Below, piece by piece: positions 51,948 to 61,268 of a stretch of DNA of 64,000 nucleotides (position 1 is the first letter of the stretch; each line of letters starts with the position of its first letter). The notes under the pieces were generated by a model, which saw only the letters and a list, made by a program, of their open reading frames with translations, searched no databases and was not told where the DNA came from. Made by a program: the position numbers and the translations under genes. Source of the stretch: Gracilibacillus salinarum (lineage in GTDB: Bacteria > Bacillota > Bacilli > Bacillales > Amphibacillaceae); the NCBI RefSeq assembly GCF_022919575.1, contig NZ_CP095071.1, forward strand, positions 3,110,001 to 3,174,000. Reading direction: 5' to 3'.

Positions 51948-52559
51948 GTGACATTAGGAACGTTGAAAACCGATAACGCTATTAACTCTTTTACAGCGTT
52001 TCAAAATCGGCTTCGTAAAGTAATGTGTGATTCATCGAAAAGAGACATTCCATTAGAACTAAATGATGAACAGTTAGAAACTCTTTACAATGCGTTTACG
52101 CCTGTTATTGAAACAAGCATCTATGCAGAAATGGAACATGTGATGACTGCCATACGAACTAGTTTTGATGCTGTGACTGATGGAAAGGGTGAAAATATAA
52201 AGTCAGATGCATATATGAGTAATGATAAACATTTTAAAAGGTTCATTACACATGTAGTAACGAACTATCAATCATTACAGGCCCAACGGATTAGCATAGT
52301 AATGGTTCACAATAAAGCATACCAGAGACTAGAGGATGGTTTGTTTGGGGAAACTTTTGTTAGTGAAAATGGGTTTCAAACAGCGTACGAGCTTCATAAC
52401 CAATTAATCCAAGCATTTCTTGATGGCTACCATGACTTATTGTTTGAAGGCACGATACTAGATACAAGTAAAAAAATTGAAGAGAAAGTCATTGAGCCGG
52501 TTGTCCAAAGATATGATGTGAAAATGCAGGAGTTGTTAGAAGGTGGTGAAGATGGATAA
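51948..52559 (+). CDS. Hypothetical conjugation-operon protein
   Basis: A 203-residue soluble helical protein starting with GTG behind GTGAGGTGA. Contains LELNDEQLETLYNAFTPVIETSIYA and a C-terminal helix, KKIEEKVIEPVVQRYDVKMQE. No family recognised. The stop overlaps the primase-like gene that follows by 8 bases, so the two are co-translated. Confidence 0.65.
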   Translation: MTLGTLKTDNAINSFTAFQNRLRKVMCDSSKRDIPLELNDEQLETLYNAFTPVIETSIYAEMEHVMTAIRTSFDAVTDGKGENIKSDAYMSNDKHFKRFITHVVTNYQSLQAQRISIVMVHNKAYQRLEDGLFGETFVSENGFQTAYELHNQLIQAFLDGYHDLLFEGTILDTSKKIEEKVIEPVVQRYDVKMQELLEGGEDG

Positions 52560-53586
52560 ACAAGACTTGTACAAAAAATTGGTTTATCAAAATATTGAAG
52601 ATGCGCTAGCTGAGTTAAATGCGGAAGATAAGGGGCGTTATTATATCTGTAATTGTCCTGAATGCAATGCACACGAGGCATTCATATACAAAAACAATAC
52701 AAACTTTATTCAATGCAACCGCGAGAATCATTGTGGTGAACGGATGTTATTGCAATTTCATGAGAAAGAGAGTCTACATCCCGAAAGAGAAAAGATACAA
52801 AATACCTTTCCAAGCCTTTCAGATGACCAAAAGGAGGCACTAACTTGGTCAATGAGGCTTTTTTCTTTTGCAAAAACAGGAACAAAAAGTGAAATCTTGG
52901 ATAATGGTTACCGTGGTTTATTAAAGGAAAATGCAAGAGAACATATTGTAGACTTACAAAATGAACAGGTGACAAGTTATTTTTTTAACAAAGTAAGCAG
53001 CCTGTTAGGGAAAGATTACTCTAATAATAGTTGGATGTGTGAACGAAATTTAGTTTTTCCTCTATATGATGAAAACAATATTTTAAATCGAGTATTGCTT
53101 CGGTCTAGTATTGATCCAACATTGGAACCCAAAGAAATACAATTGATCATGAATCCTTCTAAAGAAACGAAGGATTTTTTTATGGAGATTCCAGATAAGG
53201 CGAATACGGTTGTATTTAGTGAATCGTTGCTGGATGCACTTTCATTTCGTGAAATAGATCCAAATTGTGGCTTTGTAGCATTAACAGGTGCTTCCAAAAC
53301 ACGGCAGGTGCAAGCATATATCAAGAAAAACAAAGGTGCATTTACAGATAAACATATTCTAATGGCAATGGATGATGATAAAGCTGGTTGGAAGGCAACA
53401 CAAAAACTGGTTGCCACGCTTAGAACGGAAGGATTAGACGAAAATATCTCGCTGTTCCGTTATAATGACGGTTTTAAAGATGCAAATGAATTTTTACAAG
53501 GCAACAGAACGCAATTTGAAAAAAGATATTTACAAGATACCAATCAATTGCAACGGGCAAAACCAATGCAACATGAAATGTCATAA
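52552..53586 (+). CDS. Toprim-domain DNA primase-like protein
   Basis: A 344-residue protein with an N-terminal zinc-binding region (YICNCPECNAHEAFIYKNNTNFIQCNR, CGER) and a C-terminal Toprim fold: VVFSESLLDALSF with the Glu of motif 1 and ILMAMDDDKAGWKAT with the DxD. This is the arrangement of small plasmid and element primases that prime the transferred strand. The ATG at 52552 is selected over a GTG at 52543; it overlaps the upstream stop. Confidence 0.82.
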   Translation: MDKQDLYKKLVYQNIEDALAELNAEDKGRYYICNCPECNAHEAFIYKNNTNFIQCNRENHCGERMLLQFHEKESLHPEREKIQNTFPSLSDDQKEALTWSMRLFSFAKTGTKSEILDNGYRGLLKENAREHIVDLQNEQVTSYFFNKVSSLLGKDYSNNSWMCERNLVFPLYDENNILNRVLLRSSIDPTLEPKEIQLIMNPSKETKDFFMEIPDKANTVVFSESLLDALSFREIDPNCGFVALTGASKTRQVQAYIKKNKGAFTDKHILMAMDDDKAGWKATQKLVATLRTEGLDENISLFRYNDGFKDANEFLQGNRTQFEKRYLQDTNQLQRAKPMQHEMS

Positions 53587-53624
53587 AGCATTCCGTTTGG
53601 TGCATGCATAGGAGGGAGCTGTTT

Positions 53625-55898
53625 ATGTATTCCAACGATAAAAAATCATTAACAGAACGCTTAAGTAATTGGAAAATGATGAGTTTATTTATAGCATCTG
53701 TCACCGTTATAGGCTTTTTCGTTGCCAATTTCCTGCTGCATTTTTTGCAGCAAGTATTATATTTGGTGGAAGGTTTTGCAACGAATCCTGAAGAGGTGAA
53801 TTTCCATACGTTCTCGGTTGATTGGCACTACTTCTTTATTTTCCAACAACAATGGATTGAGTTTTATGTAGGATTTTATATACTGGTTGGAATTAGCGTT
53901 TTGAAGCTCCTATATAATGTGAAAATGAATTATCAATCTATTAATAAGGGGCAACATGGAACGAACGAATTTGAAAAAGTGAAGAACATGAAAAAACAGT
54001 ATGTAAGTATTCCATCCAAAACGAAAGAATACGAGGGCAAGGGCGGCACCATTATTGCTGGGATGCAAGAAGGTAATAACTATCAATTATTAATTGATGA
54101 TGCCCCAGTCCATACGATGGTGATTGGTATTACTCGCAGTGGTAAGGGTGAAACATTTGTTGTGCCAATGATAGACGTGCAAAGCAGAGCGAGTGAAAAA
54201 CCTTCGATGGTTATCAATGATCCAAAAGGTGAGCTAGCTGGTGCTTCTTATGAAACGTTGAAAGAACGGGGATATGATGTCCATGTGTTCAATCTAATTC
54301 AGCATGATATGAGTATGGGCTTCAATCCTTTACAGTTGGTGATTGATTCATGGAGGAAAGGGCTTCATAGTGATGCACAGAAATATGCAAACAGTGTTGC
54401 GTATAGCTTATACCATAATCCAAACGCCAAAGATCCTTTCTGGTCAAACAGTGCGAAATCACTTGTGACGGCAATTATTCTTGCATTAACAGAGGATATG
54501 GTCACTCAAGGAAAAGAAGAACGGGTGACGATGTATTCCGTAGCAAACTTCCTTTCAACAAAAGGAAGTGACAATGACGAGGAAGGAAATAATGCCTTGG
54601 ATTTGTTTTTTCAAGCAAGAGATGAAAATAATCCAGCAAGAATGATGTATGCGACGTCGAACTTCGCAACAGGAAATACAAGGGGAAGTATTTTTAGTGT
54701 TGCCATGGATAAGTTGCAGATATTTACGTTAGAACCGAATGCGAAAGTAACTGGGTATAATAGTTTGGATCTAACAGATATTGGATTTGGTGATAAACCA
54801 ATAGCATTATTTATTGCAACACCTGATTCTGATAAGTCAAATGAAGTATTGGCAAGCATTTTAATTAGTCAACTTTATAGAATAAACTCTGAAAAGGCAA
54901 CAAAAAGTCAAAGCGGGAAAATGAAGCGAAATGTTCACTTCCTATTAGACGAATTTGGAAATATGCCAACGATCGAAGGAATGGCCGGGATGGTGACAGT
55001 TGGTGCTGGGCGAGGTTTTCGCTATCACTTAATTATCCAGGCTTATTCACAGGTTAAATCAATGTATGGCGAAGAATCGGACACAATCATCGGAAACTGT
55101 TCCAATCAAATATATATTTTGACGGAAGATAAAAGCACTGCCGAACATTATTCGAGCATGTTGGGAACAAGAACGATTACAGATGTGAGTCGAAGTGGGG
55201 AATTGCATTCCTTCGATAAATCGCATAGTGAATCAACCAAAGAAAGGGCATTGTTGACCTCAGATGAATTGATGAGGTTACAAGAAGGACAATCCGTTGT
55301 AATTCGCGTAAATAAGCGACAAGATACGAAACGAAAAAAGATGGAACCAAAGCCAATTTTTAATAAAGGTCAAACAAAGCAGAAATTCCGTTATGAATAT
55401 CTGGCAAATGACTTTGATACGAGCAAGTCCATTCTTTATTTACCGATTGTTTCTGATACGTATTATGACATGAATTTAAACGAAATGGTTTATTCAGCCA
55501 AAGTAAGGAGTGACTTATATTTACGGATGGCAGATGTAATGGATCCGGACGATTTTATTAGACTGAAACGAAATTTATTGCAAGTGGAAGGGCTGTCGCA
55601 AAAAGATAGAAGTACATTGCAGCAACAAATGCTGGCGGCCGATGAATGGTCATTTTTACACTATTTAAGTTATCTTGTTTTTCATCCAAGTCTTGAAGCA
55701 TTGCATTTGAAATTGATAGAACCATTAAATAAATATTTGCCTCGGGATACTATGGCAGGCTGGCAGGAAAAAATAAATAAGAGAATGGAAAGTAAACTTG
55801 AATTAAGGAGGCAAGAAAAGGAAAGTGAACAAGAGGAGGAAGAAGACGTAGGAAATGAAGAAGAAGCGTTAATACAAAAGGCCATTAGTGAAAATTAA
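53625..55898 (+). CDS. virD4: VirD4/TraG coupling protein
   Basis: ATPase that links the DNA-relaxase complex to the secretion channel. The 757-residue product has two N-terminal membrane helices (about 20-42 and 72-95), a VirD4 core with Walker A ITRSGKGE (about residue 173), Walker B HFLLDEFGNMPTIEG and the TrwB-like VGAGRGFRYHLIIQ block, and a long C-terminal extension ending in acidic repeats (ESEQEEEEDVGNEEEA). The ATG at 53625 is behind GGAGGGAG and is preferred over 53604. Equivalent to TraK/TrsK of pSK41/pGO1. Confidence 0.93.
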   Translation: MYSNDKKSLTERLSNWKMMSLFIASVTVIGFFVANFLLHFLQQVLYLVEGFATNPEEVNFHTFSVDWHYFFIFQQQWIEFYVGFYILVGISVLKLLYNVKMNYQSINKGQHGTNEFEKVKNMKKQYVSIPSKTKEYEGKGGTIIAGMQEGNNYQLLIDDAPVHTMVIGITRSGKGETFVVPMIDVQSRASEKPSMVINDPKGELAGASYETLKERGYDVHVFNLIQHDMSMGFNPLQLVIDSWRKGLHSDAQKYANSVAYSLYHNPNAKDPFWSNSAKSLVTAIILALTEDMVTQGKEERVTMYSVANFLSTKGSDNDEEGNNALDLFFQARDENNPARMMYATSNFATGNTRGSIFSVAMDKLQIFTLEPNAKVTGYNSLDLTDIGFGDKPIALFIATPDSDKSNEVLASILISQLYRINSEKATKSQSGKMKRNVHFLLDEFGNMPTIEGMAGMVTVGAGRGFRYHLIIQAYSQVKSMYGEESDTIIGNCSNQIYILTEDKSTAEHYSSMLGTRTITDVSRSGELHSFDKSHSESTKERALLTSDELMRLQEGQSVVIRVNKRQDTKRKKMEPKPIFNKGQTKQKFRYEYLANDFDTSKSILYLPIVSDTYYDMNLNEMVYSAKVRSDLYLRMADVMDPDDFIRLKRNLLQVEGLSQKDRSTLQQQMLAADEWSFLHYLSYLVFHPSLEALHLKLIEPLNKYLPRDTMAGWQEKINKRMESKLELRRQEKESEQEEEEDVGNEEEALIQKAISEN

Positions 55899-55919
55899 AA
55901 AGGGAGGAGATTGTTTTGG

Positions 55920-56156
55920 ATGAAGGAAAAGAGCTATCGTGTGGATTGGGAAGTTATTGAGGAAATTGTTGTATTGCATAGAAGCCAAGGAGGCTGGGCA
56001 AAAGAGCTAAATTTGATCAGTTGGAATGGAGATAATCCAAAGTTTGACGTGAGGTGGTGGAATCCTGATAAAACAAGGGTTGGTAAGGGGTTCACTTTTA
56101 CCAAAGAGGAATTAAAAATACTGTATGACACTTTACCAGAAGCACTTCATATATAA
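55920..56156 (+). CDS. PC4/YdbC-like ssDNA-binding protein
   Basis: A 78-residue protein with the YdbC/PC4 pattern: VDWEVIEEIVVLHRSQGGWAKELNLISWNGDNPKFDVRWWNPDKTRVGKGFTFTKEELKILYDTLPE. YdbC-family proteins bind single-stranded DNA. The ATG at 55920 is better spaced from AGGGAGGAG than the TTG at 55911. It lies right after the coupling protein, where a ssDNA-binding protein could protect the transferred strand. Confidence 0.8.
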   Translation: MKEKSYRVDWEVIEEIVVLHRSQGGWAKELNLISWNGDNPKFDVRWWNPDKTRVGKGFTFTKEELKILYDTLPEALHI

Positions 56157-56226
56157 TAGGCAAATATTTTCTACCGCAGACCATTATTGTTATACTGAAA
56201 AAAATGAACAAAAATGGAGTTGATGG

Positions 56227-56772
56227 GTGAAGATGAGAAAAAGAATCTGGAGCAGCTTGGTATTATTGTCACTTCTGCTTGTTTTAAGTGCGTGTGGCAA
56301 TAAAGCAGAAGTTGGCATGAATCAAATTAGCTTAAAAGATTTAGAAGGAAAACTTGATAATGATGAATCATTTCTTTTAGTAACATTCTCAGCAAGTGAG
56401 GAAGACGTGGAAAAATCTGAACTAGTAGAAGCGTTTGATAAGTCATTGAAAAAAGATGAACAGACGGCTTTTTATGTGAATTTCGATGGGGAAAGTCAAG
56501 ACACCCTTGATCAATTAGGTGAAAAATATACCCCTTCCGACTATAAAGGGGATGTATGGGAGCCAAAAGATGATGGATTGGTTCTAATTGCAGATGGGGC
56601 TGTGATGAAAAATCCAAGAGAAACATTGTTATCTCAATCATTAATTGAAGGCACAGCAAATGGAGATGACGGCTATGAAACTAGCTTCATGGAATATATG
56701 GATGATATAGATGCAGGGATTGCTAGTGCATTGGATTTTGCGGAGCAAAATAATATTGAATTAAGTTATTGA
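56227..56772 (+). CDS. Conjugation-associated lipoprotein
   Basis: A 181-residue lipoprotein: signal with lipobox LSACGNK (Cys23), then a mature domain that resembles a thioredoxin-like fold (ESFLLVTFSASEEDVEKSELVEAFDKSL and TAFYVNFDGESQDTLDQLGEKY) without a CxxC motif. Start GTG 56227 fits TGGAG at the expected distance; ATG 56233 is the alternative. Similar lipoproteins occur in Gram-positive conjugative operons. Function not known. Confidence 0.7.
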   Translation: MKMRKRIWSSLVLLSLLLVLSACGNKAEVGMNQISLKDLEGKLDNDESFLLVTFSASEEDVEKSELVEAFDKSLKKDEQTAFYVNFDGESQDTLDQLGEKYTPSDYKGDVWEPKDDGLVLIADGAVMKNPRETLLSQSLIEGTANGDDGYETSFMEYMDDIDAGIASALDFAEQNNIELSY

Positions 56773-56937
56773 TATTTAATATATGCAAAACTAATATCAG
56801 ATATTTACTCTAAGGAATTGTTTTATTCCTTAATACGATTGAACTATTTTATCAAACAACTAATTTATATTTGACATTAACGTTGCGTAATACTGTAGCT
56901 TAATAACCAAACGATAATTTATAAGAGAGTTGATAAG

Positions 56938-57840
56938 ATGAATGCTTATGAAGTTATGGATACATTAAGTCAGTATGGTGAATTGCTTGAAATTCGGGAT
57001 TTAGAAAAACGCAAAGATTATTTCCGTTATGAAATGATGGAACCATTCAAACAAATGTGGAATTTAATTAACGTTCCCATAAAAGCGAAACAACAAAATG
57101 GATATGACGTTATCATGGCATCAAAAATGCTTGGTTTTGCTGATGTTTCAGATGATGAAAATATTAGAGAAGGATTATCTATTCTAAGAGAAAATAACTC
57201 CTATGCGGTTGCCGAAAACGCTCTTAAAAATTGCATTGCTAAAGCGAATAATGCGGGATTGAAGATAAATGCGGATGAAATCAAATTTGGATTATATATT
57301 TCAGACCCTGAAAAACTAAAGCTACAGAAAGGATATACAGGGTTTGGTGGAATACCGGGCTTTATAACTGTAAATATATATCCAAACGATTATAATTTAC
57401 CCAAAATACCGGCAGTTATAGCCCATGAATTTAACCATAATATACGTTTTTCTTATTTTGATTGGGATCATGGGAATGTAACAGTAGGAGATTATCTCGT
57501 TATAGAGGGTTTAGCTGAATCATTTGCAAAAGAATTATACGGAACGGAGCAAATAGGTCCTTGGGTTACCAACATGGATAAGGAAGAGCTGAAGTATTCA
57601 ATTGATGTTATCGGCGAAGCCCTTGATATAAAAGGATTTGCAGAAGTAAGTAGCTATATGTTTGGTGATGAAATTGCAGCGCAAGAAGGTTATCAACCTA
57701 TTGGACTTCCCTTTTGTGCTGGATATGCAGTTGGCTACAAGACCGTCCAATCCTTTATGAAGAAGAATAATAAGACGATATACGAAGCGACTTTGGCCTC
57801 AACTGATGAAATAATTAATGGCTCCGAATTATTCTCCTAG
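56938..57840 (+). CDS. DUF2268 putative zinc protease
   Basis: A 300-residue protein of the DUF2268 family of predicted metalloproteases. It has the HExxH motif HEFNHN (about residue 163, in AVIAHEFNHNIRFSY), a conserved downstream Glu in VIEGLAESFAKELYG, and a C-terminal GFCAGYAVGYKTVQSFM-type block. No signal peptide; predicted cytosolic. ATG behind AGAGTTGATAAG. It interrupts the conjugation genes and looks like cargo, together with the small gene after it. Relatives of unknown target include chaperone-like proteases. Confidence 0.82.
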   Translation: MNAYEVMDTLSQYGELLEIRDLEKRKDYFRYEMMEPFKQMWNLINVPIKAKQQNGYDVIMASKMLGFADVSDDENIREGLSILRENNSYAVAENALKNCIAKANNAGLKINADEIKFGLYISDPEKLKLQKGYTGFGGIPGFITVNIYPNDYNLPKIPAVIAHEFNHNIRFSYFDWDHGNVTVGDYLVIEGLAESFAKELYGTEQIGPWVTNMDKEELKYSIDVIGEALDIKGFAEVSSYMFGDEIAAQEGYQPIGLPFCAGYAVGYKTVQSFMKKNNKTIYEATLASTDEIINGSELFS

Positions 57841-57935
57841 TTCAACAAACGGGTACAAACCTAATAAAGAATATTGCACGTATCTCATGTAAGGATTATT
57901 TTATTAATCAACGTTTAAAAAAAGGAGGGTAAATA

Positions 57936-58223
57936 ATGAATAAAAAGAAACTAAGGTATGCCATATTGAAAGAAATTGACAACGGTAATAAAGCACTTAC
58001 TGAAGAGAATTTTGCGGTTACCGCAGATCAATTTGATGAAGCTATTAGGTTTCTAAATAGAGAAAATTATTTAGGAGGAGTTTTCTATGCGGACGATAGA
58101 CCATGGTTAATTGAGGGGACAGCTTATTTAACAGAAGATGGCGAGAGTTACTTAGAAGAAAACAGTTCATTAGCTAAGACATATAAAGGTTTAAAAGAAA
58201 TAAGGGATTGGTTAAAACTATAG
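57936..58223 (+). CDS. YjcQ-like winged-helix protein
   Basis: A 95-residue protein matching the YjcQ family: KKKLRYAILKEIDNGNKALTEENFAVTADQFDEAIRFLNREN, then GVFYADDRPWLIEGTAYLTEDGESYLEEN and a terminal helix. The fold is a winged helix; YjcQ proteins occur in phages and mobile elements. ATG behind GGAGGG. Ends before a terminator, forming a small separate unit with or without the protease gene. Confidence 0.8.
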   Translation: MNKKKLRYAILKEIDNGNKALTEENFAVTADQFDEAIRFLNRENYLGGVFYADDRPWLIEGTAYLTEDGESYLEENSSLAKTYKGLKEIRDWLKL

Positions 58224-58330
58224 TGACCTATAGTAAGCTGTTAATTCTTTGTGCTGCAATCTTTGCGCGTTTATGGTACAAGGAGATACCGTGGTACCAA
58301 AAGTCTTACATTCTTAATTATTAGTTCAAC

Positions 58331-58361
58331 AAAAAGAATCCATTTTCCATGGGTTCTTTTT
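58331..58361 (+). terminator. Terminator after the YjcQ-like gene
   Basis: AAAAAGAATCCAT pairs with ATGGGTTCTTTTT, followed by TTTAATT. Confidence 0.85.
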
Positions 58362-58390
58362 TTAATTCCTAAAGGTGGTGAAAAAAATAT

Positions 58391-60265
58391 ATGGACGATG
58401 AGGCAATGAAAAAGTTATATGAGGATTTATCGGACATTCTCGATATCTCCAGTGGTTGGCTGTATGATGATCTTCTCCGTAATATCGGTTGGGGCATTAT
58501 ACAGCTTTTAGTATGGATTAATGATTGGATTGAAGGCGTTGCTACGAAAGTAATTACCTTAGGTGGTTTATATGATAGTGAAGACATGGGTGGCTTCATA
58601 GATGTCTTGCAGCCCCTTGCAATCGGGCTGTTTGTCGTTTCTGTAACAGTCCTCGGTTTTATGTTCATGCTGAATAAAGTGGAAAAACGGAATGAAATCA
58701 TTATGAATGTGTTAATTGCAGTGAGTGTCATTGTCATTCTTCCCAGTTTAATGGGAATGATGGAGGATTTGCTGCATAAAGGGCTGGATACGGTGGAGGC
58801 AGATGGGAAGATTTCTGATAACGTGTTAAAAAGGAATATTTCTGATTTAAAGTACTATCTGGATAGTGATTTCAACTATGCTGATGGGACAAATAAAGAC
58901 ACTGTAATGGGGGATGAGAATACATTGCCACATCCTCCCCATCGAACAGATAAAGATATTGGAACAAGTAATTACTATTATGCAAATAAGCTGAAGAACC
59001 CCGATTTGATTGATGTAACTGAAAAGCTTGATATCTATGAAGATGAAGGTTGGTTTAGCTGGACAACGGAAGACTGGGTCAAAGAATTGACGAACGATGA
59101 AAAGGAATTTTTAAAAAACAGACTTGTTCAAAATGGAGACGGTACTTCAAGGATTGAAAAATTAAGTGAAAACTCGGTACCAGCGACAAACTTAGGGCAG
59201 CAAAGTTATTATCGTTATCACGTCAATTGGGCTATTGCCATTACGATATTAGCTGTGACAGGATTTGCCTTGATAGTAACAACATTAAAAATTGGCCGTG
59301 CCATGTTTGATTTAGCTTTTCATCAAATATACGCAATGTTTACCGCATCAACGGATATAACAGGTGGCCAAAGATTGAAGAAAGTATTAACTGAAATTGT
59401 TAGTACGTTTGCCGTTATCTTTGTGATGATTGTACTTCTGAAATTGTTCATTATCTATGCACAGTGGGCGAATGATTTAGAACAAGAGATTGGAATTGTA
59501 GGTGTCATCATTTTGCTCATTGCTGGTGCATGGGCGCTTATTGATGCTCCGGATATCGTACAGCGAACAATGGGAATAGATGCAGGACTTCGTTCAGGAT
59601 GGCAGGCGATGATGGGCGCATATGCTGGTACGAAAATGGCTGGCGCTGGTGCATCTATGGTTGGAAAAGGTGCTGGGAAAGTTGTTAAGACTGGTGGCAA
59701 AACAGCAGGAGGTATTGGTGCAGGTGGAGTTGGTGCATACAAAGGGGTGAAAGCCGGTATGCGAAACAACAATACGAAGCCTGTTCCTCCGCGCAATCCA
59801 GATCAAAAAGCTTCTCAACATGAACAACAATTTTCAACGAATGCCGTAAACAATCCAAACGTTGAATCAAAAACAAACACTGTTCCAACAAAGCCAAATA
59901 CAAGTGTTCCTAGTCGCAGTGGCTCGCTGGCAAGTAGTATCCCAATCAACACAAATAATGTGTCAGGAAGTGATAGTGGTGGGTCAAGTAATGTAGGTGG
60001 AGGATCAACTTCATCTAGTCAGCATAAGCCGAATGTCAATGCTGGTGGGCAAGGACATATTCATCCGCAACGAAAGCATACGTTACTTGGCGGAAATCGT
60101 ACTGTACAACGTGCAAATCATTTTCTTTCCCGAGCACATAATACAGGTTATGACATTGGACAAAAATTGAGCCAATTTAAGGGAAACGTACAACAGGCGA
60201 AGCAAATCAAAATAGAAAAAAGGGGATTGAAATCCAATGAAATACGAGATACCGAAAGAGATTAA
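58391..60265 (+). CDS. VirB6/TrbL-like channel protein
   Basis: Membrane channel of the transfer system. The 624-residue product has about six hydrophobic helices (about 30-50, 78-98, 108-128, 285-308, 330-350, 370-395), then a C-terminal soluble tail of over 180 residues rich in Gly, Ser, Asn and Pro (GAGKVVKTGGKTAGGIGAGG; SGSDSGGSSNVGGGSTSSS) as in TrsL/TraL of pSK41-type systems. ATG behind AAAGGTGG. It overlaps the next gene by 29 bases. Confidence 0.85.
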   Translation: MDDEAMKKLYEDLSDILDISSGWLYDDLLRNIGWGIIQLLVWINDWIEGVATKVITLGGLYDSEDMGGFIDVLQPLAIGLFVVSVTVLGFMFMLNKVEKRNEIIMNVLIAVSVIVILPSLMGMMEDLLHKGLDTVEADGKISDNVLKRNISDLKYYLDSDFNYADGTNKDTVMGDENTLPHPPHRTDKDIGTSNYYYANKLKNPDLIDVTEKLDIYEDEGWFSWTTEDWVKELTNDEKEFLKNRLVQNGDGTSRIEKLSENSVPATNLGQQSYYRYHVNWAIAITILAVTGFALIVTTLKIGRAMFDLAFHQIYAMFTASTDITGGQRLKKVLTEIVSTFAVIFVMIVLLKLFIIYAQWANDLEQEIGIVGVIILLIAGAWALIDAPDIVQRTMGIDAGLRSGWQAMMGAYAGTKMAGAGASMVGKGAGKVVKTGGKTAGGIGAGGVGAYKGVKAGMRNNNTKPVPPRNPDQKASQHEQQFSTNAVNNPNVESKTNTVPTKPNTSVPSRSGSLASSIPINTNNVSGSDSGGSSNVGGGSTSSSQHKPNVNAGGQGHIHPQRKHTLLGGNRTVQRANHFLSRAHNTGYDIGQKLSQFKGNVQQAKQIKIEKRGLKSNEIRDTERD

Positions 60266-60560
60266 ATCCAAGCCGAAAATAGTAGGATTAGAAATGAGAG
60301 AGCTGGTTATTATTTTGATTAGCTCTCTTTTATTATTAACGGTCTTACGGGAATTGGTGCATAGCTTATTTATTCTTTTTTATTTCGGTGTAGCAATTGT
60401 AGGCATGATTTATTTGTTTTTGCCGAGTGGCAACAATCCCGAGAAGCGAAATTATGAATCTATCCTATTAATGTTTCGCCATAAAAAGGGAGTGTACCAT
60501 GCAATGGATAGAAATGAAGTAGAAAATGAACAGTTTCTAAAAGACAAGGAGGGTGAGTAA
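60237..60560 (+). CDS. PrgI-family transfer protein
   Basis: A 107-residue protein with the PrgI pattern: MKYEIPKEIKSKPKIVGLEMRELVIIL, two membrane helices (about 24-40 and 44-62), then SGNNPEKRNYESILLMFRHKKGVYHAMD. PrgI-family proteins are the VirB3-like partner of the VirB4 ATPase in Gram-positive systems. ATG lies inside the upstream gene, behind GGGGATTG. Followed by the TrsD-like gene. Confidence 0.88.
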   Translation: MKYEIPKEIKSKPKIVGLEMRELVIILISSLLLLTVLRELVHSLFILFYFGVAIVGMIYLFLPSGNNPEKRNYESILLMFRHKKGVYHAMDRNEVENEQFLKDKEGE

Positions 60561-60565
60561 GCAGA

Positions 60566-61261
60566 ATGCAACCCTTAAAGTTAATTAAATCAAATCCGGA
60601 AAAGCTGGATGAGGACACATGTGAAGAAGAGACGGAAATGGTTACAAAGACAAATAAAAAACCTAACAAAATGGTTCAGCTACTGCAAAAGCTCAAACAT
60701 CAGAAGAAAGTGAAAAAAGAATTTCAAGAAGATATGAAAGAACAAGGCAAAAAGCCCAAGTTGTTAAAACAAACATCCGATATTCTTCCTTTTGTACAAA
60801 TACACGATGATTACATTCTGCTGAAAGAAGGGGTCATGGACATTTTTCAAGTGGAAACAAAAAACATTCATGCTTTAAATGATGCGGATTTAAATTACCT
60901 ACTGTTAAATCGAGCGCAATTTCTCAGAAGTTATTTTCGTTCTTTCAAGGAAGTTATCTTAAACTTCCCAACAAATACGGAAGTACAGCGGGCATATTGG
61001 TTGAAAAAACAGCAACAGGCGAAGAATGCTTCACGGTTAAAGTATATTGAGCAAAAGTTATTCGAATTCGAGTATTTAGAAAGAGAACGATACAATCGGG
61101 AGTTTTTCATGTTTATCTATGCAGATGATAAAGAAGAACTTGAGGACCGAAAAAATGACTGTATGCAAGGGATGCAAAGTTCATTTCCATTACAGAGGTT
61201 ATCCAAGAACAAAAAGGAACAGATATTGTTTCTATTAAATAATCAAAATACGCAGCTTTAA
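60566..61261 (+). CDS. TrsD/TraD-like transfer protein
   Basis: A 231-residue protein related to TrsD of pGO1 and TraD of pSK41 by length, position and sequence: a charged leader (KLIKSNPEKLDEDTCEEETEM), basic coiled coil, then PFVQIHDDYILLKEGVMDIFQVETKNIHALNDADLNYLL and a helical end, ERERYNREFFMFIYADDKEELEDRKNDC. It resembles the N-terminal domain of VirB4. ATG behind GGAGGGTGAG. The VirB4 gene follows by 7 bases. Confidence 0.8.
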   Translation: MQPLKLIKSNPEKLDEDTCEEETEMVTKTNKKPNKMVQLLQKLKHQKKVKKEFQEDMKEQGKKPKLLKQTSDILPFVQIHDDYILLKEGVMDIFQVETKNIHALNDADLNYLLLNRAQFLRSYFRSFKEVILNFPTNTEVQRAYWLKKQQQAKNASRLKYIEQKLFEFEYLERERYNREFFMFIYADDKEELEDRKNDCMQGMQSSFPLQRLSKNKKEQILFLLNNQNTQL

Positions 61262-61268
61262 AGAAAGG

